Assembly (NCBI GenBank): GCA_017979445.1
Contig: CM030715.1
Location: 30,043,090 to 30,107,089 of the forward strand
DNA from: Akebia trifoliata
Lineage: Eukaryota; Streptophyta; Magnoliopsida; Ranunculales; Lardizabalaceae
Reading direction: 5' to 3'
DNA: 64,000 bases
Part shown: one piece after another, positions 1 to 10,940 of the stretch
Layout of the letters: each line of letters opens with the position of its first letter
How positions within the stretch are numbered: position 1 is the stretch's first letter
Program-made: the position numbers and the translations under genes
The notes under the pieces: model-generated
What the model saw: only the letters and a program-made list of their open reading frames with translations
Databases searched by the model: none
Told to the model about the DNA's origin: nothing

Positions 1-743
1 ATTACTTATCAAATGAATTCAGATTAATAACTTGACGGTCATTTAAATAAATTATCGAACTTCATCCATAACTAAAGTACTTTGCCATTCTTACAAAGAT
101 GGGATTGCTCACGAACGCACATGTAGAAATAGGTGTAAACTCTTTTTCTAGAAGGCAAACCAAGCCTTGACAAGCTCCTCGAGAAGGGTAGGTTAAGTGT
201 TCGGAACCCCATGAAGCAATGAAGGTCTGATTGACCATCAACTCAATCAGTTGCACGTAAGAATTTTCAAGGGGGCGATGTGTGTGTGACTGTGGGATTA
301 GTCTCAACTGAAGGGTGAGGATACCCATGATAAGCCATATATATGTGTGTGTGTGTGTGTGCGTGCGTGCATGCATGCGCGCGCGCTTTGCAAAGAGCAA
401 GAACTTATAATCAGATTTTAATCTTATTTAATTCTTCATTCTCAATTAAATCTATTAAGGGTGAGATTGATATATCTTAAAGCTATGCTGAAGAAATAAA
501 GGAAATCAAGCTTTTAGCTAGTTCCTTTGCCACATACTCATTTGATTTTATTAGAGGAAGACAAAAAAAAAAACAGTAGATTTATTAGCTCATCTAGGAA
601 TTAGACAAAGGAATTCTTTTGTAATTGAGGGTGAATCTGTCATGACTTAAGAACTAAAGAGAATCATTATGGACGATATAACTTAAAATTATAATTGTGA
701 ATTATTAATAAAATAGGGAGGGTTGATCCCAACCTAATGCTTA
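1..743. other. Intergenic DNA with SINE-like repeat and microsatellite
   Basis: No gene is visible. About 165-345 is a dispersed repeat that recurs at about 8530-8710. It is followed directly by a GT/GC-alternating microsatellite (about 343-390). The remainder is AT-rich and unremarkable. Confidence 0.6.
165..345 (+). repeat. Dispersed SINE-like repeat, copy 1
   Basis: The stretch running from 'ggaaccccatgaagcaatg' to 'gggtgaggatacccatgat' is alignable to about 8540-8710 in the same orientation. Shared blocks include 'ggtctgattgacc', 'gtgtgactgtg' and 'agaagggtg/tgaagggtg'. Each copy ends in a simple repeat: GT-rich here, A-rich in copy 2. That layout fits the 3' part of a plant SINE. No convincing A/B box was recognised, so the SINE class is an inference. 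Confidence 0.5.
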
Positions 744-1082
744 ATATATGGGGAATGTTAACGTTCAAGACCTCATGAAGACGTTAGCATTGTTCAACAT
801 TTTTTTTTTTTAATAATATCTCATAAGGGCATGTTAGTCTTTTACATTATAAATATATTTATTATGTTGGCATTGACATTGATTGCCAAAACATTTATTA
901 TATATATATATATATATATAATTAAAAATACTTAAATGATCATAGTATTTATTGTGTAAAAGACCAATACACCCTTGTCTTTTTCACTAAAAGACAAAAC
1001 GAGGAAAGGTAATATTGAAGAAAAATAATGTTAGACATGCTAACGTCCCCATGACTATTGGACGTTAGCATTCCCATATATA
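744..1082. mobile_element. Foldback MITE with ~60 bp imperfect TIRs
   Basis: The left arm 'atatggggaatgttaacgtt' (from about 746) matches the reverse complement of the right arm, which ends 'gacgttagcattcccatat' at about 1080. Similarity continues for roughly 60 bp inward ('gacgttagcattgttcaaca' against 'tgttagacatgctaacgtcc'). Both ends abut (TA)n tracts, which suggests insertion at TA-rich DNA. It has no coding capacity. Confidence 0.6.
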
Positions 1083-1338
1083 TATATATATGAATAACGT
1101 TCGGTAGACAATGTTCTAGAAAATATTTTGTCTAAAAAATCAACAAACTCACATCTCAAACTACATCCATGTCATAATCTACTCCCATCATTCTGTCTAA
1201 ATCCCTTATCACAAGTCATCCCCACACCTTTGGGACACGTGTCACCATCTCCTCTACTGTCCCAAAATATCAACAATCACCCTCTTATACCTCAATTCTT
1301 TTAACCAAAATCCACTCATTTAACTCACCTAACACTTA

Positions 1339-2156
1339 GGGTATGTTTGATTGCATGGAAAGTCACTTTCCATGGAATTTGAAATCCATGGAAAATTAGT
1401 TGTGGAAAATAGGCAGGGTTGAAAAATCAAATTTCATTGTTTGATTTCACATGGATAAAATCATGGAAAAATATGAGAAAAAAGAAGAAGAGGAGAAGGA
1501 GGAAGAAGATGATAAGAGGGGGAGAGGAAGAAGAAGATGACGAGGAAGAAGGAGGGGGGAGGATGTGGCGACAACAGTGGCGGCCACAACGGCTACGACG
1601 GCGGTGACGGTGGTGGCCACGACGGCGACGATGACGGTGGTGGCCACAACAGCAACGGCGACGGCGAAGGTGGCAGCCACGACGGCGACGACGGTGACGG
1701 CGAAGGTGACGGTCACGACGGTGACGGTGGCGACGGAGGTAAATAAGGAAGATGGGGGGAGAACGTGGTGGTAGTGGTGGTGGATGAGGTGAGGGATGGA
1801 GAAGAAGGAGAAGAAAAAAAGAGATAGAAGGTGGTCGGATACAGAGCCGATGGCGACGGCGATGGTGACGACGACGACGACGAGGAGGTTAGTGTAATGG
1901 TGATGGTGGTGGTGGTGATAGTGGTGGTGATGGTAGTAGTGGTGGTGGTGGTGGTGAAGAATTGATGATGGAAAATATAGGTGGATTTCATTTTCCCACC
2001 CATATGGGTGGGAAAGTGAAATCCATGATTTAGTGGACTTTTTGAATGGAGTGGAAAATGAATTCCATTTCCATGTGCAATCAAACACTTGAAAAATGCC
2101 ATTTTCCATGGAAATTGATTTTCCACCCTATTTTCCATGTGCAATCAAACATACCC
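1339..2156. mobile_element. Tourist-like (PIF/Harbinger) MITE with GC-rich triplet array
   Basis: The termini are GGGTATGTTTGATTGC on the left and its inverse GCAATCAAACATACCC on the right. Both flanks are TTA (1336-1338 and 2157-2159), the 3-bp target duplication expected of PIF/Harbinger elements. A subterminal 'ttccatgga' motif recurs on both sides. The centre (about 1475-1960) is not typical MITE DNA. It begins purine-rich, then becomes a GC-rich irregular GGYGAC/GGTGGC triplet array, then GAC and GGT repeats. Frames stay open on both strands (up to 220 codons), but only because of the triplet bias. No transposase was recognised. Confidence 0.8.
1475..1960. repeat. GC-rich triplet-type low-complexity array
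   Basis: Successive blocks are (GAA/GAG)n, then irregular GGCGACGGYGGC-type units (about 1565-1745), then GAC and GGT repeats (about 1860-1960). It is far more GC-rich than its surroundings and lies wholly inside the Tourist-like element. Conceptual products are Thr/Val/Ala, Gly/Asp/His or poly-Ser/His depending on frame, so none looks like a protein. Confidence 0.75.
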
Positions 2157-2159
2157 TTA

Positions 2160-3400
2160 ATTCAAATAGGTTGAAAAATCTAACTCATTTGGATCAAGCA
2201 TCCCATTTACACCTCCTTCCACAAATACTTTTCCACCACCTTTAAATTACACACATCCTATTCATAAATCTCTCACCAGTTTATCATTTTCACGACTTCA
2301 CCCCATTCTACCCCCTAAAAATTACCTCTAAAATCCTATAAAACCCCTTCATTCTCAACACAAACTCCCTCATGCTTGAATCATCCTCAAGTCTTGAAAT
2401 TCCTGTTAAATTTCAACCCTTAAAACTTGAATTTTCTCATCAAACTTCTACTATCATCATTCAACTCTCTCATCACTAAACCCTCCAATTTTAAAGTACC
2501 CTCAACTCTCTCGTCACTCAACTTTCATTTATCCATTAACTCATCACCTCAACCCTCAAGATCTACAACTCAAGTCACTTAAACAAAAGACAAGACATAC
2601 CTCAAGAAGACCAAAAAGAAAATTCAAAGAAGAAGAATAATAATAAGGTAAGATGATAACAATAACAAAGAAAAAAAATAATTCCCCCTCTTTTTCCCCT
2701 ATTATACTCCTCTCTCTTTTAATTTTAATTTTATTTTCTTTCAGATTAACTCTGAGATGTAATATGTACCTTCCTTTACTTCCGATAAATTGAGCTTTGA
2801 CTCAGTCGAAAGGGTAAGGTTTGAAATACCATTTTCAAAATATTTCTTAAAAATCCATACACTGGTGCACACACTATAAAAATGTTTTGAAACTAAGGCC
2901 TTGGACTATTTTCTTATGAAAATGGGCCTTTAACCAAAAAGTCTACATCTTTTAAGATTGTCCAAAGGCATAAATCATGATAGGATCTCTTCCTCCATAA
3001 GAAATCCCCATATGGTTTTAAATCGAAATCAAAGTCTCTTGCACTTCAGGATACTAATCAACTTTCCAACTTTTATATCATTTTACAAAAATTGATCGAA
3101 TCCGAGATTACCACCAATGGTGGAGGGAGTAGAGTGCCTAACCCCTTCTATATTATCAAATATGGACCTCCTTACCTAGACTTTAGGTGGATCAATAGCT
3201 CTTATCCGTACAAGAGTCACTACGAATGAAAAACAATGTTTTAAAAACTACCTTACGAGTGGCCATTCACACCCATTTTTAAAAAAGAATGCTAGCAACT
3301 TCACATCCAAATAGGAGAGATCTTCAGACTCGAAATTCTCATGTCTATAATAAATATTAATGGAATGTATATTATCAAGATTCATGATACATATAAATCC
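2160..3400 (+). mobile_element. Possible LTR-retrotransposon LTR remnant
   Basis: A TATA box in a promoter-like setting (CTATAAAACCCC at about 2337) is followed by a long pyrimidine-rich, stop-filled leader. Further on comes a block (about 3120-3240) with 'gagtgcctaaccccttctat' and 'gacctccttacctag', which resembles plant Ty3/gypsy LTR sequence. No partner LTR, PBS or gag/pol was found, so at most it is a solo LTR or fragment. Confidence 0.35.
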
Positions 3401-4887
3401 TGATTGTTGAATTATTCATAATCACGCATGTTTTTATAAAAAAATACCCGACCCATTAAGTGAGTCATATCTTTCATAATTTCGGAATATGGAATTATTT
3501 TAAACTCAAGGGCATTTTGATCATAAAGTGATGTGTTTTAGTAAACTAAAAACCAGCTTGAAAATGTCAATTTTAGGTTGTAGGTAATTGGTTTTAATGC
3601 ACTTTCGAAGTGGAGGAAAAAGGTTGGGACAATTACCATAAATGCTTGCTATTTGAAGGTGTTTACTAAAAAGTCCCTTGGTATAAAATTTCGGTCTCAA
3701 AATGTACATAATTTATAACGCGTTAGGCTAAAAACCACCTCTTGCAGTATTCTTTTAATTAAAATACCTTAACTACCCTTACAATAACAATTTAAATGTA
3801 TAAGAAAATTGTATTTTTATAAAATTGATGACATGTCCCTTGGCCCTACTCTTCTATTACAAATTAAATAATAATTATCTACATGACCCAAAATTCATTA
3901 TTTTTTCTTTCTGAAACTTATCATCTAACTCTCATGGATGATTGATCGGACTGATTTTTGGTGTGTAGATTGACATAAGATGTAAAATATTTAGAATATT
4001 TTAAACATATATTAAATCTATTAAATATTTAAAACATTGTTTTCAAACTTGACTCAAATCTCCATTAAATTGAATTAAGTGGGAAACTTGCGAATTGAAT
4101 AAAATTATATTAATATTATGAATATTTTAAAAATATATAATAAATAAAAAATATTTTTTTTTCTCCACAAAATATTTTATATAACCAAATAACTTGGTTA
4201 AGTTTTTGAAGTTAACTTTGAACTTTGGTTCCACTGAGTTTGGTGCCGAATCATTACAAAATCCAATCAAGTTGATAGCATTTTATAGAACTTAATTGTT
4301 CAAGTCAACTCAATTAGAATTTGTAGTGACTTGGGCTCAAATTCAGTGGAATCAACTTGTCAAGCCAACTCGAAAATGCACTTAATAAGGTCCAAATTTT
4401 GATCTAATTATTTGGTTATCTATAATATTTTTTTTGGAGAAAATATATATTTTAAATATTAAAAATATATTTTAATTTTTATAAAACTAATATAATTTTA
4501 TTAGACTCATTTGAGTCCACTTTGGATTTCAAGTTGATACGATTTGATGTGGTCTAACTATTTTAGACCTTACAACTGCCTACCTACACATTCCAAATCA
4601 GTTGGATGATAATGATCATCCCATCATTATCATCGTTGCATCATAAGAAGGTAAGATGAATAGTTTTGGGAAGAAAAATTAAAGGCTCTTTTGCTATTAG
4701 ATTATTATTTTTTAATCTATATGAGAAGACCAAGGTCAAACGGTTTTTAATTAATTTTAAATTATATGGGTACCTTAAATAATCACTCAAGGAAGGACCA
4801 ATCAACAAACGGTTTGTAGAGTTCTAAAGGTGTTGTCAAAAGTGTAGTTTAGGGATTATGTAAAATAATGCTTTGATGAGTCCTTGA
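3401..4887. other. AT-rich intergenic DNA
   Basis: No gene is visible. About 4190-4560 contains degenerate inverted motifs of the 'gttgactcaactcgg' kind that recur at about 24900-25330, suggesting an old foldback element. Confidence 0.5.
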
Positions 4888-5478
4888 TAGGGATGCAATT
4901 TGGTACAGTTTGAGGTCAAATCGGAATCGAACCAATCAAGGTCAGTTCCATTAAATGAGAACCGGAACCAAACCAAATTGTCATAGAACCAAATCAACCC
5001 GAATCAAATTAAGGTTGGTTTGGTTTGGTATGGTTCGGTTTGATTCTATGGATTGCCAATATCTTAAAATTTTAATTGAATCAATATATTTTTAATAAAA
5101 TAAATAATTATAAATATCAAATCTCATATAGGGAGTCAGTAATCTATCCACCAATTAAAGAAATAAAAACATTAATGTATCCATTCAAAAAAAAAAAAGT
5201 CAATAATTTTTTCATCAATTAAAAGAAGTCATTAATCCCATCCATACAAAAAATGTCATTAATCTATCCATAAAAAATGGGTATAATTTATTATTTAGAT
5301 TAATAATATTTATTTATAATATTATTAATATAAGGATTTAGTTCTCGATTTGATTCGGTTATCTATTTTGTTATTCCGGAATTGAATCGAAATTCATTAA
5401 AAATCGAACCAAATCAATCTAAACCTCTCAGTTTGATTTGGTTCTCGATTTGAACCAGATCAAGTTGCACTCCTAGTC
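4888..5478. mobile_element. Foldback element, GGTTCGGTT-type arms
   Basis: It starts 'gggatgcaatttggta' and ends 'atcaagttgcactccta'. The outer arms are imperfect inverted repeats (GATGCAATTTGG against the inverse of CAAGTTGCACTCC). Internal arms hold repeated GGTTTGGTT / AACCAAATC motifs around an AT-rich core. No coding sequence. Confidence 0.5.
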
Positions 5479-7076
5479 TTTGTCCTTGAGAGGCTTTATT
5501 CTTTGCGAGAGGTTCTTTAGGTACATATTTTCAATAAATTAGCCTTTTCCGTCATTTTCCCAAAAAGGTTTCCTTATCCCATGGTCCTAACACAACATAT
5601 AAATGCAAGCGTGAGAAGCTCCATACGGGTGTCTGTGATAAAAAAGCGCGGCACTAGCACGTGCGGCTTAGGGTGTGAATTTATGCGGTTTTTGATAAGG
5701 TGTTGGTATGCTGGACGACTAAACTGGCTAATTCTTGGAATTTAGTTGATTTTAGCTCCATTGTCGAAAGCAGTCCACCATGAATTAGACCCATATCACA
5801 ATTTATGGGTACAATTGTATCAGAAAGGTAAAATGACAAAGCAAGTAAAAGATAAATTTTATATATACTAAAGACAATTGCATTAAGGGACCATGGAATC
5901 TCTAAGGAATTGGATTCTAAGCTCCACCTAAGATTAAGTTCACGGGCTTATTTATTTATTTTAAACATTGGGCCTGATAAATTTGGGGTCCAACTCAAAA
6001 TCCATTGGCAATAAGTGAAGAGGCTAGGAGCTTTTAAGGAGAGAGACAATACAATGAGTGTGAGATGTGGGACTAAACTCAACATGGCCCTGCACGTGTG
6101 GGTCAGGTTGGTCAAAGCACGTGGAGATATGAATTGGATGACGTGGAGGAAAGAAAGTCCTGCTCAGATACCATGATAAGTTTGAGGATTCAACTCAAAA
6201 CCAATTAAAATGAGTGAAGAGGCTCATGAACTTATAGGGAGAGTGACAACACTCTCATCAAGAGAAGAAATAATATTCTCCAATAATAATACTTGGATTT
6301 CAATTCTAGAGAAGACCAATCTCATAAACCCTTCTCCAGGTCAAATCATTCTCTAAGAATACCTATACATTCAAATTTTGATCATATAGATTCAAAATTT
6401 CCAAGTCTCTAAAGAAAATCAAGTTTACATGTATTTCTCGAGAAGAAAAGATCTATAAAGCATTGCTAGACATTTTTTAAATAAAATTAAAATTTCATAC
6501 TCAACCTATAAAGCATGAAACTTGAAAAAACAAAAAATGAAAAATACATCAAATTTATCTAAAAAAATAAAATATCGAATGTAGTGTGAAAAGAAGATTC
6601 AATTCCATTATTTATGAAGGATCGAGAAAAAAGCCAGAAGGCCCTAGTCTTCTCCTCCCATCAAATCTGGATTTGGATCAAGTTTCCGTGTGGTTATAGG
6701 CTATAATACTAGATAAAGAAAATTGACTTTCAAAAGGATTCATGCTTATTATATTCAAGATAAAGGTAGAAAAATACAAAATCCTCAAAATAGGGCAAGG
6801 CATGTGTGATACATGGATGCTCTACTAATAGTGTTGCTGAAATTTCTCTTTGAAATAATGGAATATTTGTTGAATAAAAGTAATAAAACATTATTAAAAG
6901 GGCTAATGTGCAACTTAAGTTACTATATTACTACTTTTATTTGTGGATTATAATTTTTAAGTATACTATATGCTTTCTATATATTAAAAGTATAAATTTT
7001 TTATAATTAAATAAAATCACCGTCATTGTAAAATTTCCAAGACGGGCTATCTAATGTTTTTTATTTTTTATTTTTA
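5479..7076. other. Intergenic DNA with LTR/PBS-like repeats
   Basis: About 5973-6055 and 6176-6255 are two similar direct repeats ('ccaactcaaaa', 'agtgaagaggct', 'gggagagtgacaac'), about 200 bp apart. Between them, 'gctcagataccatg' (about 6161-6175) is, on the minus strand, close to the iMet-tRNA primer-binding motif TGGTATCAGAGC. This suggests a decayed Copia/TRIM-like LTR end. No gene otherwise. Confidence 0.35.
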
Positions 7077-7334
7077 ATGCAATCTAACTTACTAGCTAGA
7101 AATTACAAAATAATGTTTAATGGGTCATATATGAATCCGATTCAAAATAATAATAAAATAAAAATGTTTGGAGATTTGAATGAGGTAATTAGCTTGCACC
7201 TCCTCTATTGCACTTTGATATTGATTGATTCGGATTCGTTGTTAGTTGTTAATGCACTAAACGATAAAAGTCAATGGTCGAAGAAGTGCATTACTACGAT
7301 TCTCAATATGAAAATCATCACCACAAAAAATTAA
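7077..7334 (+). pseudogene. Possible RNase H-domain relic of a LINE-type element
   Basis: An 85-codon open stretch contains 'FNGSYMNP' near residue 14 and 'DSDSLLVVNALN' near residue 52. These resemble the DGS(Y/F)-P start and the ESDSLxVVxxLN motif of the RVT_3/RNase H domain in plant non-LTR elements. The central helix region does not match well, and no upstream reverse transcriptase is present. It could be a chance resemblance. Confidence 0.3.
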
Positions 7335-7339
7335 TACAT

Positions 7340-7349
7340 ACATTATAAG

Positions 7350-7388
<39 letters not shown>

Positions 7389-7390
7389 TT
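7340..7390 (+). repeat. (TTA)n microsatellite
   Basis: About twelve TTA units at 7351-7388. Confidence 0.9.
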
Positions 7391-7439
7391 TTATGAAAAT
7401 TAAGTGGGGGTTAGGCAAAATAACACTGCCAACATTGGT

Positions 7440-7576
7440 TAACATGGAGGCCAGGTAGTGTGTTATACCATTATTTTGGTTAATGAAGGTGAAGATGGGT
7501 TCAACTGGATTTGAACCTAAGTCATGGGATCAACTCTCCTCAAGCCGTTACCACTTAGCTAAGTGGCACCTTCATA
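7440..7576 (-). mobile_element. tRNA-derived SINE (minus strand)
   Basis: Read on the minus strand it has a pol III A box, TAGCTAAGTGG (plus 7551-7561), followed 34 bp later by a B box, GGTTCAAATCC (plus 7507-7517), in correct order. The region does not fold into an intact tRNA gene, so a tRNA-derived SINE is the best reading. A shorter relative is at about 49905-49975. Confidence 0.65.
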
Positions 7577-8529
7577 TATTATGACATTACTAGTTATATT
7601 AAAATGTTACTTTAAATTAATAGTTAAACGAACAATCTAATAAATTGTTCAATAGCACTTACCTCCCTTATAGTTATCTAAAGGTTCACATACCCCACTT
7701 CACTTTAATTGTTGTCAACCAGACAATTAAAACCCCCTCATTAGCCATCCAAAGGGATTTATCCCTGCTTTCATGTATGTCTGGTTTGTGAGGTATTGCA
7801 AATACTCGAGGGATTTGGGTGAGATATGGTGATTTAAGAGGCTAGATGCCTTGCCCCTACTAGTAGGGCCTACAAATTTGGAACCCTTGTCATTCAAAAA
7901 AAGTAAGAAATTAATTTTTTTTAATTTTTTTATAAAGATCATTTTACCGTTTTAAAATGTTATTTTATTTGATAAACAAAGTTATCCTTGTGAAAAAATG
8001 GGTTCATGCACAAGAGAGTGAATGTGAATGCTTGGATGGGGGTGATTTTAATTTTTTTAATTAAAAAGGATAAAATGAGAGGGTACAATAGTAAAATAAT
8101 ATATGAAAGAAGAGGTAAGTACAATTATCAAAATGTTAGGTGGTCACCATGAAATAATTCAGACTTCAGAGGTTTAAAGTTAATTTATCGAAAAAAAAAT
8201 GGTAAGAATATGAAGTATCTCTATAATCTATCCTACGAGATCGCTTGTATCCTATGGTAATGTGGCGAATGGAAAATTCGTGTATTAGAAGACACTAACC
8301 TTATCAAATTATCAATTACGAGCCCATAGTTTTAGCCATAGAGAGCTAAATAATCAGGTTTGGATGTTTACTAGGACATACAAACCTACTCCATTAATTA
8401 ATAGGGACAAAAATCCATAATCTGAATAATTTCAATTTTTAACAAGCCATGCACCCCTGGATACTAATGATGTATTTATGTTCTTGGATTTTGTGTTTCC
8501 AAATGTACTCTACATTATTTTGTAATGTG
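7577..8529. other. Intergenic DNA, nothing recognised
   Basis: AT-rich, with short stop-limited frames only. No repeat pair or gene was recognised. Confidence 0.5.
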
Positions 8530-8731
8530 TAGGTCCGGAAGAATAGGTCAAAGTGTTGAAACCCCATGAAACTATGAATTTCTTGGGGCCACCCTCTAGG
8601 TCTGATTGACCTCGACTCAACCGGTTGTGCATAGGACTTTTCGAGGATGTGGTGCGTGTGACTGTGAGATTACTCCCACCAGAAGGGTGGGGGTACCCAC
8701 GATATGATAAAAAATAAATAAAGAAAGAAAG
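8530..8731 (+). repeat. Dispersed SINE-like repeat, copy 2
   Basis: Second copy of the repeat at about 165-345. It ends in an A-rich tail ('gataaaaaataaataaag', about 8705-8731), as expected for a retroposed sequence. Confidence 0.5.
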
Positions 8732-9500
8732 ATGGGTGATTTAGACATGCCCCCCTATGTTTTGCTAAATATTTGAGATATCCCACTATGTTTTGAAAAT
8801 GGTGACACGCATCCCTTGACCTCAGTTTTTCTACATAGACTAAGGGAAAAAGACTTGAACACCCTCATATTAAATCTCTAATAAAAAATCTGGATATTTC
8901 TTCTAAAAATCAATCGTCTTAAATATCATTGGATAAATTTTTTAACTCTCATAAACTATCTTAAGATTTTATCTATTTCAAGTCTTCAACCTTCAAATCT
9001 CAAGGCAAGATAGAACTATTTAGGAAGTATAAAATGACAAAATTTAAGATTGAAAAATCTAGGATTTTCTACAAAGAAGGCATGGTAGAAAATGAAGGAT
9101 TAAAATAAAGTTATATAGATTAAAACTACCCTAAAAGTTGAAGAGTTTGAAGATAATTGGATTTGGGAAGAGAAAAAAAAATATTAAAAAAAAAAAATTG
9201 AAAATGATAAGATTTTGGATAGAAAAATATAAGATTTCATGTAAATGATTAGTACTAGGTAGAAAATGATGAATTAAAGATTAAGTTTGAGTAGATATAC
9301 AATAGAGGTTGGAAAAATTGAAGATGATTGATTTTAAGAAGAAAAATCTAGGTTTTGAAGATAAGGGTATTTGAGTCTTTTTTCCTTAATATATTTAGAA
9401 GACTAAGGTCAAGGGATGCATGTCATTAATTTAAAAATATAAGAGTGTATTTCTAATATTCAGCAAAATGTAAGGGATGTGTCTAAATCATCCAAGAAAT
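8732..9500. mobile_element. Long-TIR foldback element (~130 bp arms)
   Basis: The left arm starts 'gggtgatttagacatgcccc' and the right arm ends 'gtgtctaaatcatccaag'. Inverted similarity runs about 130 bp and includes 'catcccttgacctcagt' against the inverse of 'actaaggtcaagggatg'. The AT-rich interior has no coding capacity. Fragments with the same 'gaccaaggtcaaggg' motif occur near 4725, 22345 and 63650. Confidence 0.65.
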
Positions 9501-10002
9501 AAACAAGTTGGGGCGTTAACATGCGCTTTCTGGACTTACCCTATTGAGATGCCCTATTGAGTGAAAGTAACCCCCCGAGATTCTTGCACCGCCCTATCTC
9601 CTATGTCTTGTGAGTGCAGTCTGGTGACGCATTTTAAAGGAATTTCTGTTTGTTCATGGCTTGAAGGATCACATGTTTCTATAAACACTACTTTTTTGTG
9701 TGATTCCAAAAAATATGATTAGGTACCATGTTGATATAGACTATAGAGCACAAAATTTTAAAAACATTTAATTATTTTTTTCTTTTAAAAATGGATGTTT
9801 ATTTTCCAAACATTCGATCGGCAAAAGAAAAAAATATAAATTTTTTTTAATGAAATCTAAACCATGAATTCTAAAATTATATATATAAAAATAAAGATTA
9901 GGACCTTAACCTTAAGAATGCAAAAATAGGGTTGGCCTAAAAATTTTAAATCCATTAAATTCGCCAGTGCTTGACCAGGTCCTATCTAGGGCTGGTAATA
10001 GA
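9501..10002. other. Intergenic DNA, nothing recognised
   Basis: No gene and no clear repeat. Confidence 0.5.
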
Positions 10003-10450
10003 TTGGTTCAATGCCACTCCTATACTGATTCGAAATTTTTTAACGATGTACCCAATTCGATCCAAATGGATTAATGAATATGTAAATCGAATCTGATCTA
10101 TTTCATTTCGTCCTTAACCTGTAACCGATCCGAACATGTGCCTTATTTTCAAATTATCAATGTTCAGAAATTTTGAAAAATATTTAATCATATAAAATGT
10201 TAAAAAATCTAATTTTCTATTACAGATATAGGGGGAAATAAAAAAGATTGAATATTCATATGTATTTATATGAAATTAAGAATAATAAAAAAATATTATT
10301 GAAATATGTTCAAATTGGTATGGGGTACATCCAAATTTATTTCGGATCTAAGATTTCAATATGAGTCCAATCCAAAAATCTAATTTTTCATATTTTTAAA
10401 TCGGATCAATTCGGACATTAGATATATTTCGAATCATTGCCAGTCCTAAT
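10003..10450. mobile_element. Foldback element, CTGGCAAT-type termini
   Basis: The left end 'agggctggtaatagattgg' pairs with the right end 'cgaatcattgccagtcctaa'. The arms carry diverged 'aatccgatcc / ggatcgaatt' motifs around an AT-rich core. Similar elements are at 40092-40517, 42123-42570 and 55186-56015. Confidence 0.5.
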
Positions 10451-10509
10451 CCTATTAATGCTCAAATTGGCCAGGCTCAAAATGTTAGTATATTTTACGT
10501 ATTTCTATT

Positions 10510-10940
10510 ATATGAGTCATGCTAGAGTGACTTTTTCATATTGTGTTGACCTAGACAGGGGCGGAGCCAGGATTTTGTATTCGTGGGGGCAAATTACAAA
10601 TAGAAAAATTTTCTGATTTTCTATGGGGGCAAAGTAGTAGAATGTTAAAATTTTGTGGGGGCAAATTACAAATAAAAAAATTTTCAAAACTTTTGTGGGG
10701 GCAAAGCAGTAGAATGTTAAAAAAAAAATTTAATTTATTAATACCTCCCTATGGATTTTAGAAATTCTTGTGGGGGCAATTGCCCCACTGTCCCCACTGT
10801 AAATCCGCCCCTGGACCTAGAGGTGTGCACAAAACCATAGATGCTTCTCAAATCGTATCTCAAGAAAATGCATCTATGGTTTCCTACACACCTCCATGTC
10901 AATGAAGTGTGAAACGTAGTCACTCAACATTTTTCATATT
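10510..10940. mobile_element. Foldback MITE interrupted by a hAT-type MITE
   Basis: The outer element begins 'catgctagagtgac' and ends near 'acgtagtcactcaaca'. Its interior has the perfect hairpin AACCATAGATGC / GCATCTATGGTTT-like pair (about 10833-10880). It is split by the insertion at 10556-10813. Removing that insertion and one copy of its duplication gives a continuous short foldback element like those at 23148-23305 and 47205-47385. Confidence 0.65.
10556..10813. mobile_element. hAT-type MITE with 8-bp target duplication
   Basis: The termini are CAGGGGCGGA and its exact inverse TCCGCCCCTG. The flanks are identical 8-mers, GACCTAGA at 10548-10555 and 10814-10821. An 8-bp duplication is the hAT hallmark. 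The interior repeats 'gtgggggcaaattac' and 'aaagcagtagaatgtt'. It is 258 bp with no transposase, so it is non-autonomous. Confidence 0.85.

Noticed and set aside
1447..2109. 220-codon minus-strand open frame, with overlapping plus-strand frames
   Set aside because: It is a by-product of the triplet array inside a Tourist-like element; composition is low-complexity in every frame.
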